Shown: positions 1-6,646 of the stretch, in pieces
Position numbering within the stretch: position 1 is the first letter of the stretch
Layout: every line of letters begins with the position of its first letter
DNA from: Candidatus Bipolaricaulota bacterium
GTDB taxonomy: Bacteria > Bipolaricaulota > Bipolaricaulia > UBA7950 > UBA9294
Direction of reading: 5' to 3'
Length of the DNA stretch: 13,936 nucleotides
Assembly: GCA_018399865.1 (NCBI GenBank)
Contig: JAGYNL010000211.1
Span: forward strand, 1 to 13,936
The notes under the pieces: generated by a model
Databases searched by the model: none
What the model saw: the letters and a program-made list of their open reading frames with translations, nothing else
Told to the model about the DNA's origin: nothing
Translations under genes and position numbers: made by a program

Positions 1-860
1 TCTCCTTGAGCATTCATCAAGTATTCACCGTAAAACACGTTTTCGCCGGTGGCTGGATTGCGGGTGAAGGCGACACCTGTTCCACACGTCTGGCCCATGT
101 TTCCAAAGACCATGGCTTGTACATTAACAGCTGTGCCGATTAAACCGTGAATGTCATTGAGCTCGCGGTACCTTACCGCACGCGGGTTATTCCACGATCC
201 GAATACGGCATTTATGGCTCCCCACAGTTGCTTCATAGGATCCTGGGGAAATTCAACGTTGAGGCGATCGGAGATGGCCTTCTGGAACAGTGCAACTAAG
301 TTTTTTAGGTTGTCAGCGTCGAGGTCTGTATCGAGCTTAACGCCTTTATTCGCTTTCACCCGATCGAGAATCTCTTCGAACGGATCGGGATCAGTCTTCT
401 TCTCTGGTTTCAGCCCTAGAACTACATCGCCATACATCTGTACTAACCTTCGGTAAGAATCATAGGCGAATCTCTCGTTACCGGTTCGGTGGGCTAGTGC
501 TTTGACTGTCCCATCGGTTAGGCCGAGATTCAAAACCGTATCCATCATTCCAGGCATCGAGATAGCGGCACCAGAGCGCACTGAGACAAGCAGCGGTGAC
601 TCAGAATCTCCAAATTTCATCCCGGTTTCTTCCTCAAGCCGTCGCAGGTTCTCATCTATCTCATCTTTAAGGCTTTCAGGGTAAGTCTTGTCATGCTCGT
701 CATAGTAACGGCAGACCTCGGTGGAAATGGTGAACCCCGGAGGGACCGGAATTCCTAAGCTGGCCATCTCTGCCAGGTTGGCTCCCTTGCCTCCCAGTAG
801 TTCCTTCATTGAGGTGTTACCCTCACTTTCGCCTTTGCTAAAAAAGTAGACGTATTTCAC
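1..860 (-). CDS. ppdK: Pyruvate phosphate dikinase, N-terminal part (3' end outside window)
   Basis: Pyruvate phosphate dikinase interconverts pyruvate, ATP and phosphate with PEP, AMP and pyrophosphate in the cytoplasm. About 286 codons are visible, covering much of the N-terminal ATP-grasp nucleotide-binding domain. The product starts [10 protein letters not shown] and has a glycine-rich [14 protein letters not shown] segment near residue 20. It then shows the PPDK signature [15 protein letters not shown], with the ATP-contacting Arg, and [10 protein letters not shown]. Near the window edge are [17 protein letters not shown] and [11 protein letters not shown]. The MPGMMDT block and the AFTRNP segment separate it from PEP synthase. 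The start is a GTG (858-860) preceded on the minus strand by GGAGG (874-870) with a 9-nt spacer; no better start exists. It lies 113 nt downstream of ftsY on the same strand. I see no clear promoter or terminator in that gap, so read-through from argS-ftsY is likely. Confidence 0.96.
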   Translation of the reverse strand, partial: MKYVYFFSKGESEGNTSMKELLGGKGANLAEMASLGIPVPPGFTISTEVCRYYDEHDKTYPESLKDEIDENLRRLEEETGMKFGDSESPLLVSVRSGAAISMPGMMDTVLNLGLTDGTVKALAHRTGNERFAYDSYRRLVQMYGDVVLGLKPEKKTDPDPFEEILDRVKANKGVKLDTDLDADNLKNLVALFQKAISDRLNVEFPQDPMKQLWGAINAVFGSWNNPRAVRYRELNDIHGLIGTAVNVQAMVFGNMGQTCGTGVAFTRNPATGENVFYGEYLMNAQG

Positions 861-973
861 TACTATATACCTCCATAGTGCAATATAAGATTGAATAAGT
901 TGAGCATTACAGACTTAATAATACCCTACTTGAGCGATTTAATCGTTTAACTATGCATTCGATTGATTCTCAG

Positions 974-1891
974 TCATTTGCTTACGAAAAGCGCTTCTAC
1001 AAACTGCTCTGCAGAAAACTCGTGCAGATCTTCCTTGTCTTCACCGACCCCAATGTACAGTATTGGCAAACGAAGCTGATTCCAAATGGAAAGGACTACT
1101 CCTCCCTTTGCCGTTCCGTCGAGCTTGGTAATCACTATCCCAGTTAGGTTGATCGCCTCGTGGAAGCGAGTAGCCTGCGATATACCATTCTGCCCGGTAG
1201 TGGCGTCCAGAACAAGTAGACGCTCGTCGGAGCCTCGCCCTAGCTTCTTGGTTACTGTTCGCTCGATCTTGGAAAGCTCTTCCATAAGGTTGTGCTTGGT
1301 CTGCAGGCGACCAGCCGTATCTATCAATAGTACCCCTCCGACATGTTGAGCATGATCTATGGCATCGAACACTACCGCAGACGGGTCTGCCCCGAGCTTG
1401 TGGCGGATCAAATCAGCCTGGACACGTTCAGCCCATACGTTGAGTTGGTCTATAGCTGCAGCACGAAACGTGTCTGCTGCAGCGAAAGTTATCGGTATAC
1501 TTGGCTCTTCCGCCCTTAGCCTTGAGGCGATCTTGGCAGCAGTGGTGGTCTTTCCAGAGCCATTAACACCAGCTACTGTAACTACAGTAGGCTGAGCATC
1601 GTTTCGCAGTGCTAATTCGCGTTCGCATCCTTCAAGTTTTTCCCGCACTTGGCGCTTGAGTACATCCATAAGCCCACCATTTGCAAGCTCCCCACGACTA
1701 TATTCTGCAAGGCTTTCCGTAAGCTCCATTGCAAGGTTCGCACTGACATCACCAGCGATAAGTGTTTCTTCTATCTTTTCTAGTTGATCAGCGGTGAGCT
1801 TTTTGCCGGTCTTAAGAACATTTTCAAGTGAGCTTGCAAATTCTGAGCGAGCCTTGTTTAGTCCCTTCTTTAACCGATCTATCCAAGCCAT
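974..1891 (-). CDS. ftsY: Signal recognition particle receptor FtsY
   Basis: FtsY is the membrane-associated GTPase receptor that docks SRP-ribosome-nascent chain complexes at the Sec translocon. The 305-residue product has a helical N domain (about 1-95) and an SRP-type G domain. Visible motifs are the P-loop GVNGSGKTT (108-116), DTFRAAA (140-146), DTAGR (191-195), [10 protein letters not shown] (255-264) and GVGED (281-285). DTFRAAA and [10 protein letters not shown] are characteristic of the SRP GTPases, and the absence of a C-terminal M domain separates it from Ffh. It begins almost directly at the N domain, without the long acidic A domain of the E. coli protein. A short basic amphipathic start ([13 protein letters not shown]) could serve as the membrane-targeting helix. 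The ATG overlaps the argS stop by one base, and GGAG (1903-1900) lies 8 nt upstream, inside argS, so coupled translation is expected. Confidence 0.97.
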   Translation of the reverse strand: MAWIDRLKKGLNKARSEFASSLENVLKTGKKLTADQLEKIEETLIAGDVSANLAMELTESLAEYSRGELANGGLMDVLKRQVREKLEGCERELALRNDAQPTVVTVAGVNGSGKTTTAAKIASRLRAEEPSIPITFAAADTFRAAAIDQLNVWAERVQADLIRHKLGADPSAVVFDAIDHAQHVGGVLLIDTAGRLQTKHNLMEELSKIERTVTKKLGRGSDERLLVLDATTGQNGISQATRFHEAINLTGIVITKLDGTAKGGVVLSIWNQLRLPILYIGVGEDKEDLHEFSAEQFVEALFVSK

Positions 1892-3516
1892 TACATGATC
1901 TCCGGAGTTGACATGCCCAAAATCTCCAAACTCTGTCTAAACACGTTTTGTATTGCGACAAGCAGTGCTAAACGAGCCTGCATAAGTCCTTTCTTTTCGC
2001 CAAGGATGCGGTGGTCTGCGTAGTAGGCATGAAAAGAGCGAGCAAGATCAAGCGCGTATTCTGCTAACAAGTGAGGCGCAAACCGCAAGGCTGCTTCCTC
2101 CACGACCTGAGGGAAAGAGTCAAGTTGCTTGATCAGATTAAGCTCAGGGACTGCCTTAAGTGGTGATAGATCTGCATCCTTGGGATTAATCATCTCATCA
2201 GACTTGCGGAAGATTGAGGCGATGCGAGTGTGCGCGTACTGAATGTAGTAAACAGGGTTGTCCAGCGACTCAGCGCGGGCCAAATCGAGGTCAAATTGCA
2301 AATGGCTCTCCGGTTTACGGGCTACCATGAAGTATCTTACCACGTCTGGCCCCAATTCGTTTGTTAGGTCTCGCAGTAACACAAATCTCCCGGCCCGGGT
2401 TGACATACGCAGCGTGGCTCCGCCTTCTACGATGCTAACAAATTGGTGTACGGCGTAGCTGAGAAAATCTTCAGGATATCCTAAGATTCGTAGCCCAGCG
2501 GCAACACAAGATTGCTCAACATGATGATCTGCCCCTTGAACATCGATGACCCGAGCAAAGCCGCGTTGGTACTTATTCATGTGATAGGCAATGTCGACCA
2601 TAAGATAGGTTGGCCTTCCATCGGCTCTGATAAGCACGGAATCTTTTATTCCTCCGTTATCTCCAGCTTTCAACCATATGGCCCCGTCTTTCTTGTACGT
2701 GCCGTTATGTTTCTCAAGTGCTTTCAAGGTGGCTTCTACTTCTCCACGATCATGCAGCTGCGCTTCGCTGAACCAGTTATCGAATTTCACTCCTAGTGCC
2801 TTAAGGTCTTCCTTAATCTGTTCTTTGATAACTGCTACACCTCGCTGGCGAAAAAAGCCCGAAGCCTCCTGGTCAAAGATGGGGTAAGTGTTTCCAACTT
2901 CTTTTTTTATCTCCTCAGCGATGTCGATCAGGTACTCACCCTGGTAACCCTCTTCGGGTATGGCTACATCTTCGCCATATATTTGGCGATAACGGGACCA
3001 CAGCGATTCGGCCAGAAGGTCAACCTGGTGGCCTTGATCGTTGAAATAATACTCGCGACTGACTTGGTAACCGAGTTTTGCGTACAGCGATGCAAGAACG
3101 TCGCCAAGTACAGCTTGACGTCCGTGTCCCACGGTCAGTGGTCCAGTGGGATTGGAGCTCACAAATTCCAGTTGGAGTTCGATGGCTTCTGTAATCTGTT
3201 TCGGCCCGAAGGTGTTTTTGGAATCAAGTATCTCCGTTAGGCAAAAATGGATCATTTGGGGTTTGAGATGGAAGTTGATGAAGCCCGGACCGGCAATCTC
3301 CACTTTGGTGAAGGCATATTGTGGTAGTAAGGCAATAATCAGCGTGGCTAGATCTCGGGGAGATGTGCCCGCAACCTTCGCTCCCACTAGGGCAATATTA
3401 GAGGAGAAATCCCCATACTCGGGTCTCTCGGAAGGGCTAACAACGAATGCAACCGGGGGCTTTTTCAGGGTGGCCCAAGCCTCGTCAAGGAACCTTTCTA
3501 TATAAGCAATTAGCAT
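1891..3516 (-). CDS. argS: Arginyl-tRNA synthetase
   Basis: This class I synthetase charges tRNA-Arg in the cytoplasm. The 541-residue length is typical of bacterial ArgRS. It has the family-specific N-terminal domain (about 1-105, with EYGDFSSNIAL near 33-43). The Rossmann catalytic core carries EFVSSNPTGPLTVGHGR (117-133), where the first His of the HIGH motif is Thr. It also carries REYYFNDQGHQ (154-164) and GADHHVEQ (328-335). The KMSKS-equivalent loop is RMSTRAGRF (370-378); a degenerate loop is normal in ArgRS. DVVRYFMVARKPESHL (391-406) leads into the DALR-type anticodon-binding domain, which ends RQSLEILGMSTPEIM. The ATG (3514-3516) has an AGGA element 7 nt upstream. The gene is first in the argS-ftsY-ppdK series and has a long, potentially structured leader. 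Confidence 0.97.
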   Translation of the reverse strand: MLIAYIERFLDEAWATLKKPPVAFVVSPSERPEYGDFSSNIALVGAKVAGTSPRDLATLIIALLPQYAFTKVEIAGPGFINFHLKPQMIHFCLTEILDSKNTFGPKQITEAIELQLEFVSSNPTGPLTVGHGRQAVLGDVLASLYAKLGYQVSREYYFNDQGHQVDLLAESLWSRYRQIYGEDVAIPEEGYQGEYLIDIAEEIKKEVGNTYPIFDQEASGFFRQRGVAVIKEQIKEDLKALGVKFDNWFSEAQLHDRGEVEATLKALEKHNGTYKKDGAIWLKAGDNGGIKDSVLIRADGRPTYLMVDIAYHMNKYQRGFARVIDVQGADHHVEQSCVAAGLRILGYPEDFLSYAVHQFVSIVEGGATLRMSTRAGRFVLLRDLTNELGPDVVRYFMVARKPESHLQFDLDLARAESLDNPVYYIQYAHTRIASIFRKSDEMINPKDADLSPLKAVPELNLIKQLDSFPQVVEEAALRFAPHLLAEYALDLARSFHAYYADHRILGEKKGLMQARLALLVAIQNVFRQSLEILGMSTPEIM

Positions 3517-3526
3517 AGCATTTTCC

Positions 3527-3561
3527 TAAAACGCCCTCTATCTGTTTCAGTCGGCGTTTTA
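3527..3561 (-). promoter_or_regulatory. Hairpin in the argS leader next to the ribosome-binding site
   Basis: On the minus strand TAAAACGCC (3561-3553) is a perfect inverted repeat of GGCGTTTTA (3535-3527), with a 17-nt loop. The 3' arm ends in the A that begins the AGGA Shine-Dalgarno element of argS (about 3527-3524). Folding would therefore place the ribosome-binding site at the foot of the stem. The arm also ends in four T residues, so it has the outline of a weak intrinsic attenuator, but the GC core is only 4 bp. The repeat is seen directly; a role in controlling argS is inference. Confidence 0.5.
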
Positions 3562-3595
3562 CTGTTTTCTCCTTATTTGTTGGTAGCTTTCTTAG

Positions 3596-3682
3596 CTATC
3601 CCGACTCAACCACGCCTCTAACTTCCTTACCTATTATGATGCTGGAATCGGCAATCAATAATCGTACGTGACCATGACACAT
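3596..3682 (-). CDS. Possible 28-residue upstream ORF in the argS leader
   Basis: Within the predicted argS leader an ATG (3682-3680) opens a 28-codon frame ending in TAG, preceded by AGGAA (3697-3693) at a 10-nt distance. The peptide begins MCHGHVRLLIADSS and continues IIIGKEVRGVVESG. The segment VRLLIADSS followed by a basic/hydrophobic helix resembles the first strand and helix of a response-regulator receiver domain, although one of the paired acidic residues is missing. It could be a real leader peptide, a relic of a receiver gene, or chance. It contains only two Arg codons, so classic Arg-codon attenuation is not suggested. Confidence 0.2.
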   Translation of the reverse strand: MCHGHVRLLIADSSIIIGKEVRGVVESG

Positions 3683-3757
3683 CAACTAGCTGTTCCTATC
3701 TTTTGGGCAGGGTTCAGTAAGTAGCAATTTGTGCGGTCTTAGCCCTTATAGTAGCAA

Positions 3758-3785
3758 AGTATAGCGGTCCTTGAAACAGTGTCAA
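3758..3785 (-). promoter_or_regulatory. Sigma70-type promoter for argS-ftsY(-ppdK)
   Basis: On the minus strand a perfect TTGACA (3785-3780) is followed after 16 nt by TATACT (3763-3758). Transcription would start near 3751, which gives argS a leader of about 235 nt. The match is close to consensus on both hexamers. The start site itself is inferred. Confidence 0.6.
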
Positions 3786-3803
3786 AGCATGTGGTTGTAC
3801 ACG

Positions 3804-3816
3804 CATAATGTATAAT
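3804..3816 (+). promoter_or_regulatory. Possible promoter -10 region for the membrane-anchored protein gene
   Basis: Two -10-like hexamers lie directly upstream of the gene: CATAAT (3804-3809) and TATAAT (3811-3816). No clear -35 sits at 17 nt from either; the best is GTCAAA at 3781-3786 for the first. If TATAAT is used, transcription would begin about 7 nt later, at or next to the ATG at 3824, giving a leaderless mRNA. This fits the lack of any Shine-Dalgarno sequence. Confidence 0.4.
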
Positions 3817-3823
3817 ATTGTTT

Positions 3824-5611
3824 ATGAACGGCCGTTCTCTTTTGGATGGGATAAAAAAAAGACCGCTATTGTGTATGCTGGGAGGCTTTGCTATTGCCGG
3901 AGTTGCCATCGGAATTCTGGTTCTTGTTACCGTGGTATGGATTGAGCCGATGTCTGCACCTGAACAAGAGGGCACGATCAAATTCCATGCCGCTAGCTTC
4001 AATCTGTGGTACCAGGAAGAGGGCAAAGGTATTTCTGAGCGTAAGGCACTTATTGAAAAGCTGCAAAGTGATCTTAAAGAGCTTATTGGGCTACTAGAGA
4101 TTAGCGCGGACTTAATCCCTGATCCCATCGACGTTTTTGTTCATGATGATATTCCCGCTATGCAATCTTCTATTTCCAGGAGGAAGAGCTTAAGTTCGCG
4201 TGGTGGCTACGTTGCACCGCTGGATCTTCTGGTTGGTGAATCTCCTCGGCAACGTTTAGCAGAATTGCTCCTTGCTTTTGGATGGGGCCAATGTGGATCT
4301 GCTTTATTGAGGCACGGAATGTCTCTTTATGCTGCTGACCCAGGGCGTGACTTCCACGCAGTAATCGCTGCGCTTCCCTCTCGCCTTTTCCATCCACTTT
4401 TTGAGCTTATCTTGATGGAGAATAGGAGGGATTTTCCTGAGTCAGTCTACGAGCAATTTGACTCTCCGTACTCTCCCGCCTTCATTCAGTTTGCTGATAT
4501 GCGAAGCCTTATGGAATTGTCGGTTCCGTCCGCGATGTCTCCGGATGCTATTTTGGAACTGGAAGCTGCTTCTTTTGTGCAATTTCTTATTGAAGAAGGT
4601 GGCGGGATAGAAACGGTAAAGAGAATATGGGGCAGAGGATCGACGGATAACTTGCTTAACCGGATTGACTGGGCACCGCTGGAAGAAATAGGGAGTTGGT
4701 GGTATTCACATGCCTCACAACAGGGAACAAGTGCCCCCGATTTTGCATTCTTATCGGTTTACTATCTGTTAGGATCAGGGTTTCCTGATTCTGCTTGGGA
4801 AAAGTGCAGTTCATGGGACAGTGACAATCTCACTCAGGATGAGCTAGTCATCGCTTCCTTATGCGCACTTGCTGTAGGCAAGTTCAGCCAAGCTCAATTA
4901 TTTGCTTCGGGATTGGAAAATGACCAGGACAAGGATAGGATGGAAGTTTTCCTTGCTTTATATAATGGATGGGAAGTCTTGGATGAGGAAAAGTTCCGTC
5001 TCTTTATCAGTCCGTTTATTCCTAAAAAAAGCTACCCGGAACCGTCGAAGTTAGAGAACGATTTTAACATGGTGGTAGAAAGACTAGAACTTGAACCAGG
5101 TGATCTCCCGGAGAGGATGACGCTTCTCTTTTATCCAGATGTAGAGAGCAGAGACTTAGGGCAAGGACTTATACCTCTCTCACCAAAAGATAACGCGACA
5201 CTTCACTTTACTACTGGCGATGATCCGGCATACGAGATGGCAAATATTATCCCGGTCTATTGTTGGCGAAAAGATACCTATTCACAGCTTTTACGTGTTG
5301 GATTAAGTGTAGCCCTTGGCCACAGCAGGGATCAATTAATGAAGCAGGGGATGGCTTTGAAGGAGGAAGGCCGTTGGTACGCTTTGGGTTCTGTGGATTT
5401 TGGCATGGCTGCAGTAGAGGTTGTTGAGGTGGAAGCTGGTCTTATGGTGAACCACATACTTGAAAAGTACGGAGGAGAAGCGCTGCGTAAGATATGGATA
5501 ACAACCTCCCCCTTGGATGAATACGTTTCACTTGATAAAGCGCTAGGTGCGGTTTGCTTAACAACCAGGCAAGAGATCGAAGAGGTGTTATTTGCCCGCT
5601 TTACTAATTAA
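3824..5611 (+). CDS. Membrane-anchored extracytoplasmic protein with two degenerate peptidase MA-like domains
   Basis: I do not recognise a named family. The 595-residue product has a short basic N-terminus and one membrane segment (about 15-40), with the remainder predicted outside the membrane. Two regions read as copies of a gluzincin (peptidase MA-like) fold. Copy 1 (about 99-270) has the strand PIDVFVHDD, RLAEL (144-148) where HExxH is expected, LRHG (162-165) where the third-ligand Glu is expected, and helix AASFVQFLIEEGG (248-260). Copy 2 (about 429-560) has MTLLFYPD, EMANI (471-475), LRVG (490-493) and VEAGLMVNHILEKYGG (536-551). A TPR-like helical stretch (about 300-390) links them. 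No HExxH occurs, so proteolysis is unlikely; a structural or binding role is inference. ATG 3824 was chosen over an in-frame TTG at 3818; neither has a Shine-Dalgarno. It diverges from argS. Confidence 0.85.
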   Translation: MNGRSLLDGIKKRPLLCMLGGFAIAGVAIGILVLVTVVWIEPMSAPEQEGTIKFHAASFNLWYQEEGKGISERKALIEKLQSDLKELIGLLEISADLIPDPIDVFVHDDIPAMQSSISRRKSLSSRGGYVAPLDLLVGESPRQRLAELLLAFGWGQCGSALLRHGMSLYAADPGRDFHAVIAALPSRLFHPLFELILMENRRDFPESVYEQFDSPYSPAFIQFADMRSLMELSVPSAMSPDAILELEAASFVQFLIEEGGGIETVKRIWGRGSTDNLLNRIDWAPLEEIGSWWYSHASQQGTSAPDFAFLSVYYLLGSGFPDSAWEKCSSWDSDNLTQDELVIASLCALAVGKFSQAQLFASGLENDQDKDRMEVFLALYNGWEVLDEEKFRLFISPFIPKKSYPEPSKLENDFNMVVERLELEPGDLPERMTLLFYPDVESRDLGQGLIPLSPKDNATLHFTTGDDPAYEMANIIPVYCWRKDTYSQLLRVGLSVALGHSRDQLMKQGMALKEEGRWYALGSVDFGMAAVEVVEVEAGLMVNHILEKYGGEALRKIWITTSPLDEYVSLDKALGAVCLTTRQEIEEVLFARFTN

Positions 5612-5622
5612 CATTGATTAAG

Positions 5623-5639
5623 AATGAGGTTGTCTCATT
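5623..5639 (+). terminator. Small inverted repeat after the membrane-protein gene (weak terminator candidate)
   Basis: AATGAG (5623-5628) pairs perfectly with CTCATT (5634-5639) across a 5-nt loop, 12 nt after the stop codon. The stem is short and AT-rich, and no T-run follows (the next bases are GGGTAAAATTT). Its place between a stop codon and the next promoter fits transcript termination, but the structure alone is weak evidence. Confidence 0.25.
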
Positions 5640-5669
5640 GGGTAAAATTTAGGAAGCGAGAAGAACCGA

Positions 5670-5699
5670 TTGACAATGGTGACCAATCTGTGATATGCT
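5670..5699 (+). promoter_or_regulatory. Sigma70-type promoter for the HEAT-like protein / ABC transporter cluster
   Basis: A perfect TTGACA (5670-5675) is followed after 18 nt by TATGCT (5694-5699), which also carries a TGn extension (5691-5693). Transcription would start near 5706, leaving a leader of roughly 117 nt before the ATG at 5823. That leader holds a GGAGGTGATG sequence (about 5754-5763) opening only a 3-codon frame, and no strong structure that I can see. Confidence 0.65.
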
Positions 5700-5822
5700 G
5701 CTTTTGGGCAAAGATTTGAGAGCTTTCCACTAGACAATGATAGCGTTTTGTCGGAGGTGATGTTCCAATAGGCAGGTATGTCGGATGGATAGCGGTAAAT
5801 GCAAAATAAGGGAGGTACAAGA

Positions 5823-6617
5823 ATGAAATATACTGGCCTGCGGGCGCTGGCGGTTTTAGTAAGTGCAGTTGCCCTGATTTCTCTGGTTGGTTTTGGGGTC
5901 GACCTGGATGGTATAGTATCAAATGAATTAGTGCCCGAGATTAATGCTGCTGCGGGTCTTGCCCTTGCCAGTTCATATGCATCCACGATGACAGAAGCGG
6001 AGCTGGAAGCTCTGGCTGTGGATGGAAAAACTATTGGTCTACGGACAGCGGGGAGTGCAGCTCTTGCTATTCAGTATCTTGACAAGACAGAAGACGAGTT
6101 GATGGGTATCCTTAAGGGCGATAAAGATCCCGCTATTCGCGCTGCTGCCGTAGAACCCGCGTTGGTTTACCTTATCTCGTTTACCAGTGACGCGGAAGAT
6201 TTCAGTTTAACTGATTATCTTAAGGACATCGCCGTCAATGGAGAGACCCACGAGATGAAACTTGCCGCTGCCAAGGCATACTACTTCACAAAACGCGGTT
6301 CATTGGAAGCCAAGGATTTGGAGGAGCAGACAGTGACGAACGACAGCGATGAATTGGCCTACGCGGCTGGAGAAGTGCTGTCCGGTTTCTACCTTTCATT
6401 TAATCCCAAGACCCAGGCAGAGCTCGAGGACCTGGCGTTAAACGGTACGAGTGAGGGGCTACGCGTGGCCGGAGGAGTAGCTCTCTCTGCGCTCCTTATT
6501 CAGTCGGACCTGACAGCGGTCGATTTTGAGAAGACTCTCCTTTCCATAACTGGAATGAAGAGCGCTGAGTATCGCGATGCCTACAAGGTTGCTTTGGCAA
6601 GCCGATACGCACAATAG
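5823..6617 (+). CDS. Secreted HEAT-like repeat protein
   Basis: The 264-residue product begins with a likely signal peptide or membrane anchor (MKYTGLRALAVLVSAVALIS, hydrophobic to about residue 25). It then consists almost wholly of degenerate helical repeats of about 30-37 residues, near 31-57, 58-90, 91-121, 130-159, 164-193, 198-229 and 235-264. The recurring pattern is a Leu-rich helix, an acidic/Gly turn and an Ala-rich helix. Examples are ELEALAVDGKT..LRTAGSAAL and ELEDLALNGTS..LRVAGGVAL. This resembles HEAT/PBS-lyase-type alpha-solenoids, which usually bind proteins; no catalytic motif is visible. The start at 5823 has GGGAGG (5810-5815) 7 nt upstream, and an in-frame ATG at 5799 lies upstream of that site. 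It is first in the cluster, 29 nt before the solute-binding protein, suggesting it acts with the importer at the cell surface. The partner is unknown. Confidence 0.85.
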   Translation: MKYTGLRALAVLVSAVALISLVGFGVDLDGIVSNELVPEINAAAGLALASSYASTMTEAELEALAVDGKTIGLRTAGSAALAIQYLDKTEDELMGILKGDKDPAIRAAAVEPALVYLISFTSDAEDFSLTDYLKDIAVNGETHEMKLAAAKAYYFTKRGSLEAKDLEEQTVTNDSDELAYAAGEVLSGFYLSFNPKTQAELEDLALNGTSEGLRVAGGVALSALLIQSDLTAVDFEKTLLSITGMKSAEYRDAYKVALASRYAQ

Positions 6618-6646
6618 GTCTTGGAAAGCAATAAGGAGGTAAAAGA

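Larger units (their letters stand above)
3517..3823. other. Divergent intergenic region (argS / membrane protein)
   Basis: This 307-base gap lies between two divergently transcribed genes. It holds a strong minus-strand promoter (3758-3785), a possible plus-strand promoter (about 3804-3816), the argS leader with a hairpin at 3527-3561, a smaller inverted repeat TAGCT/AGCTA (about 3584-3598), and a possible upstream ORF. I looked for a T-box motif (AGGGTGG..ACCGCG) and for tRNA-like arms and found neither. Confidence 0.7.

Noticed and set aside
151..684. Plus-strand open frames of 101 and 60 codons
   Set aside because: They are antisense to the clearly conserved pyruvate phosphate dikinase frame and have Ser/Arg-rich, family-less products.
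861..973. Promoter or terminator between ftsY and ppdK
   Set aside because: There are AT-rich stretches such as TATATT and short inverted repeats around CGATT/AATCG, but no hexamer pair with acceptable spacing and no stem followed by a T-run.
2512..3505. Several plus-strand open frames of 66-119 codons
   Set aside because: All lie antisense within argS, which is continuous and conserved over its full length.
3517..3757. T-box riboswitch controlling argS
   Set aside because: The leader is long enough, but it has no T-box sequence AGGGTGG..ACCGCG and no recognisable stem I with an Arg specifier.
3739..4128. A 129-codon minus-strand open frame covering the divergent promoter region and the start of the membrane-protein gene
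   Set aside because: It is antisense to a convincing membrane-anchored gene, overlaps the argS promoter, has low-complexity Ser/Ile-rich composition and no recognisable domain.
5799..5822. ATG at 5799 as the start of the HEAT-like protein
   Set aside because: The GGGAGG at 5810-5815 is correctly spaced for ATG 5823, and the product from there begins with a normal signal peptide.
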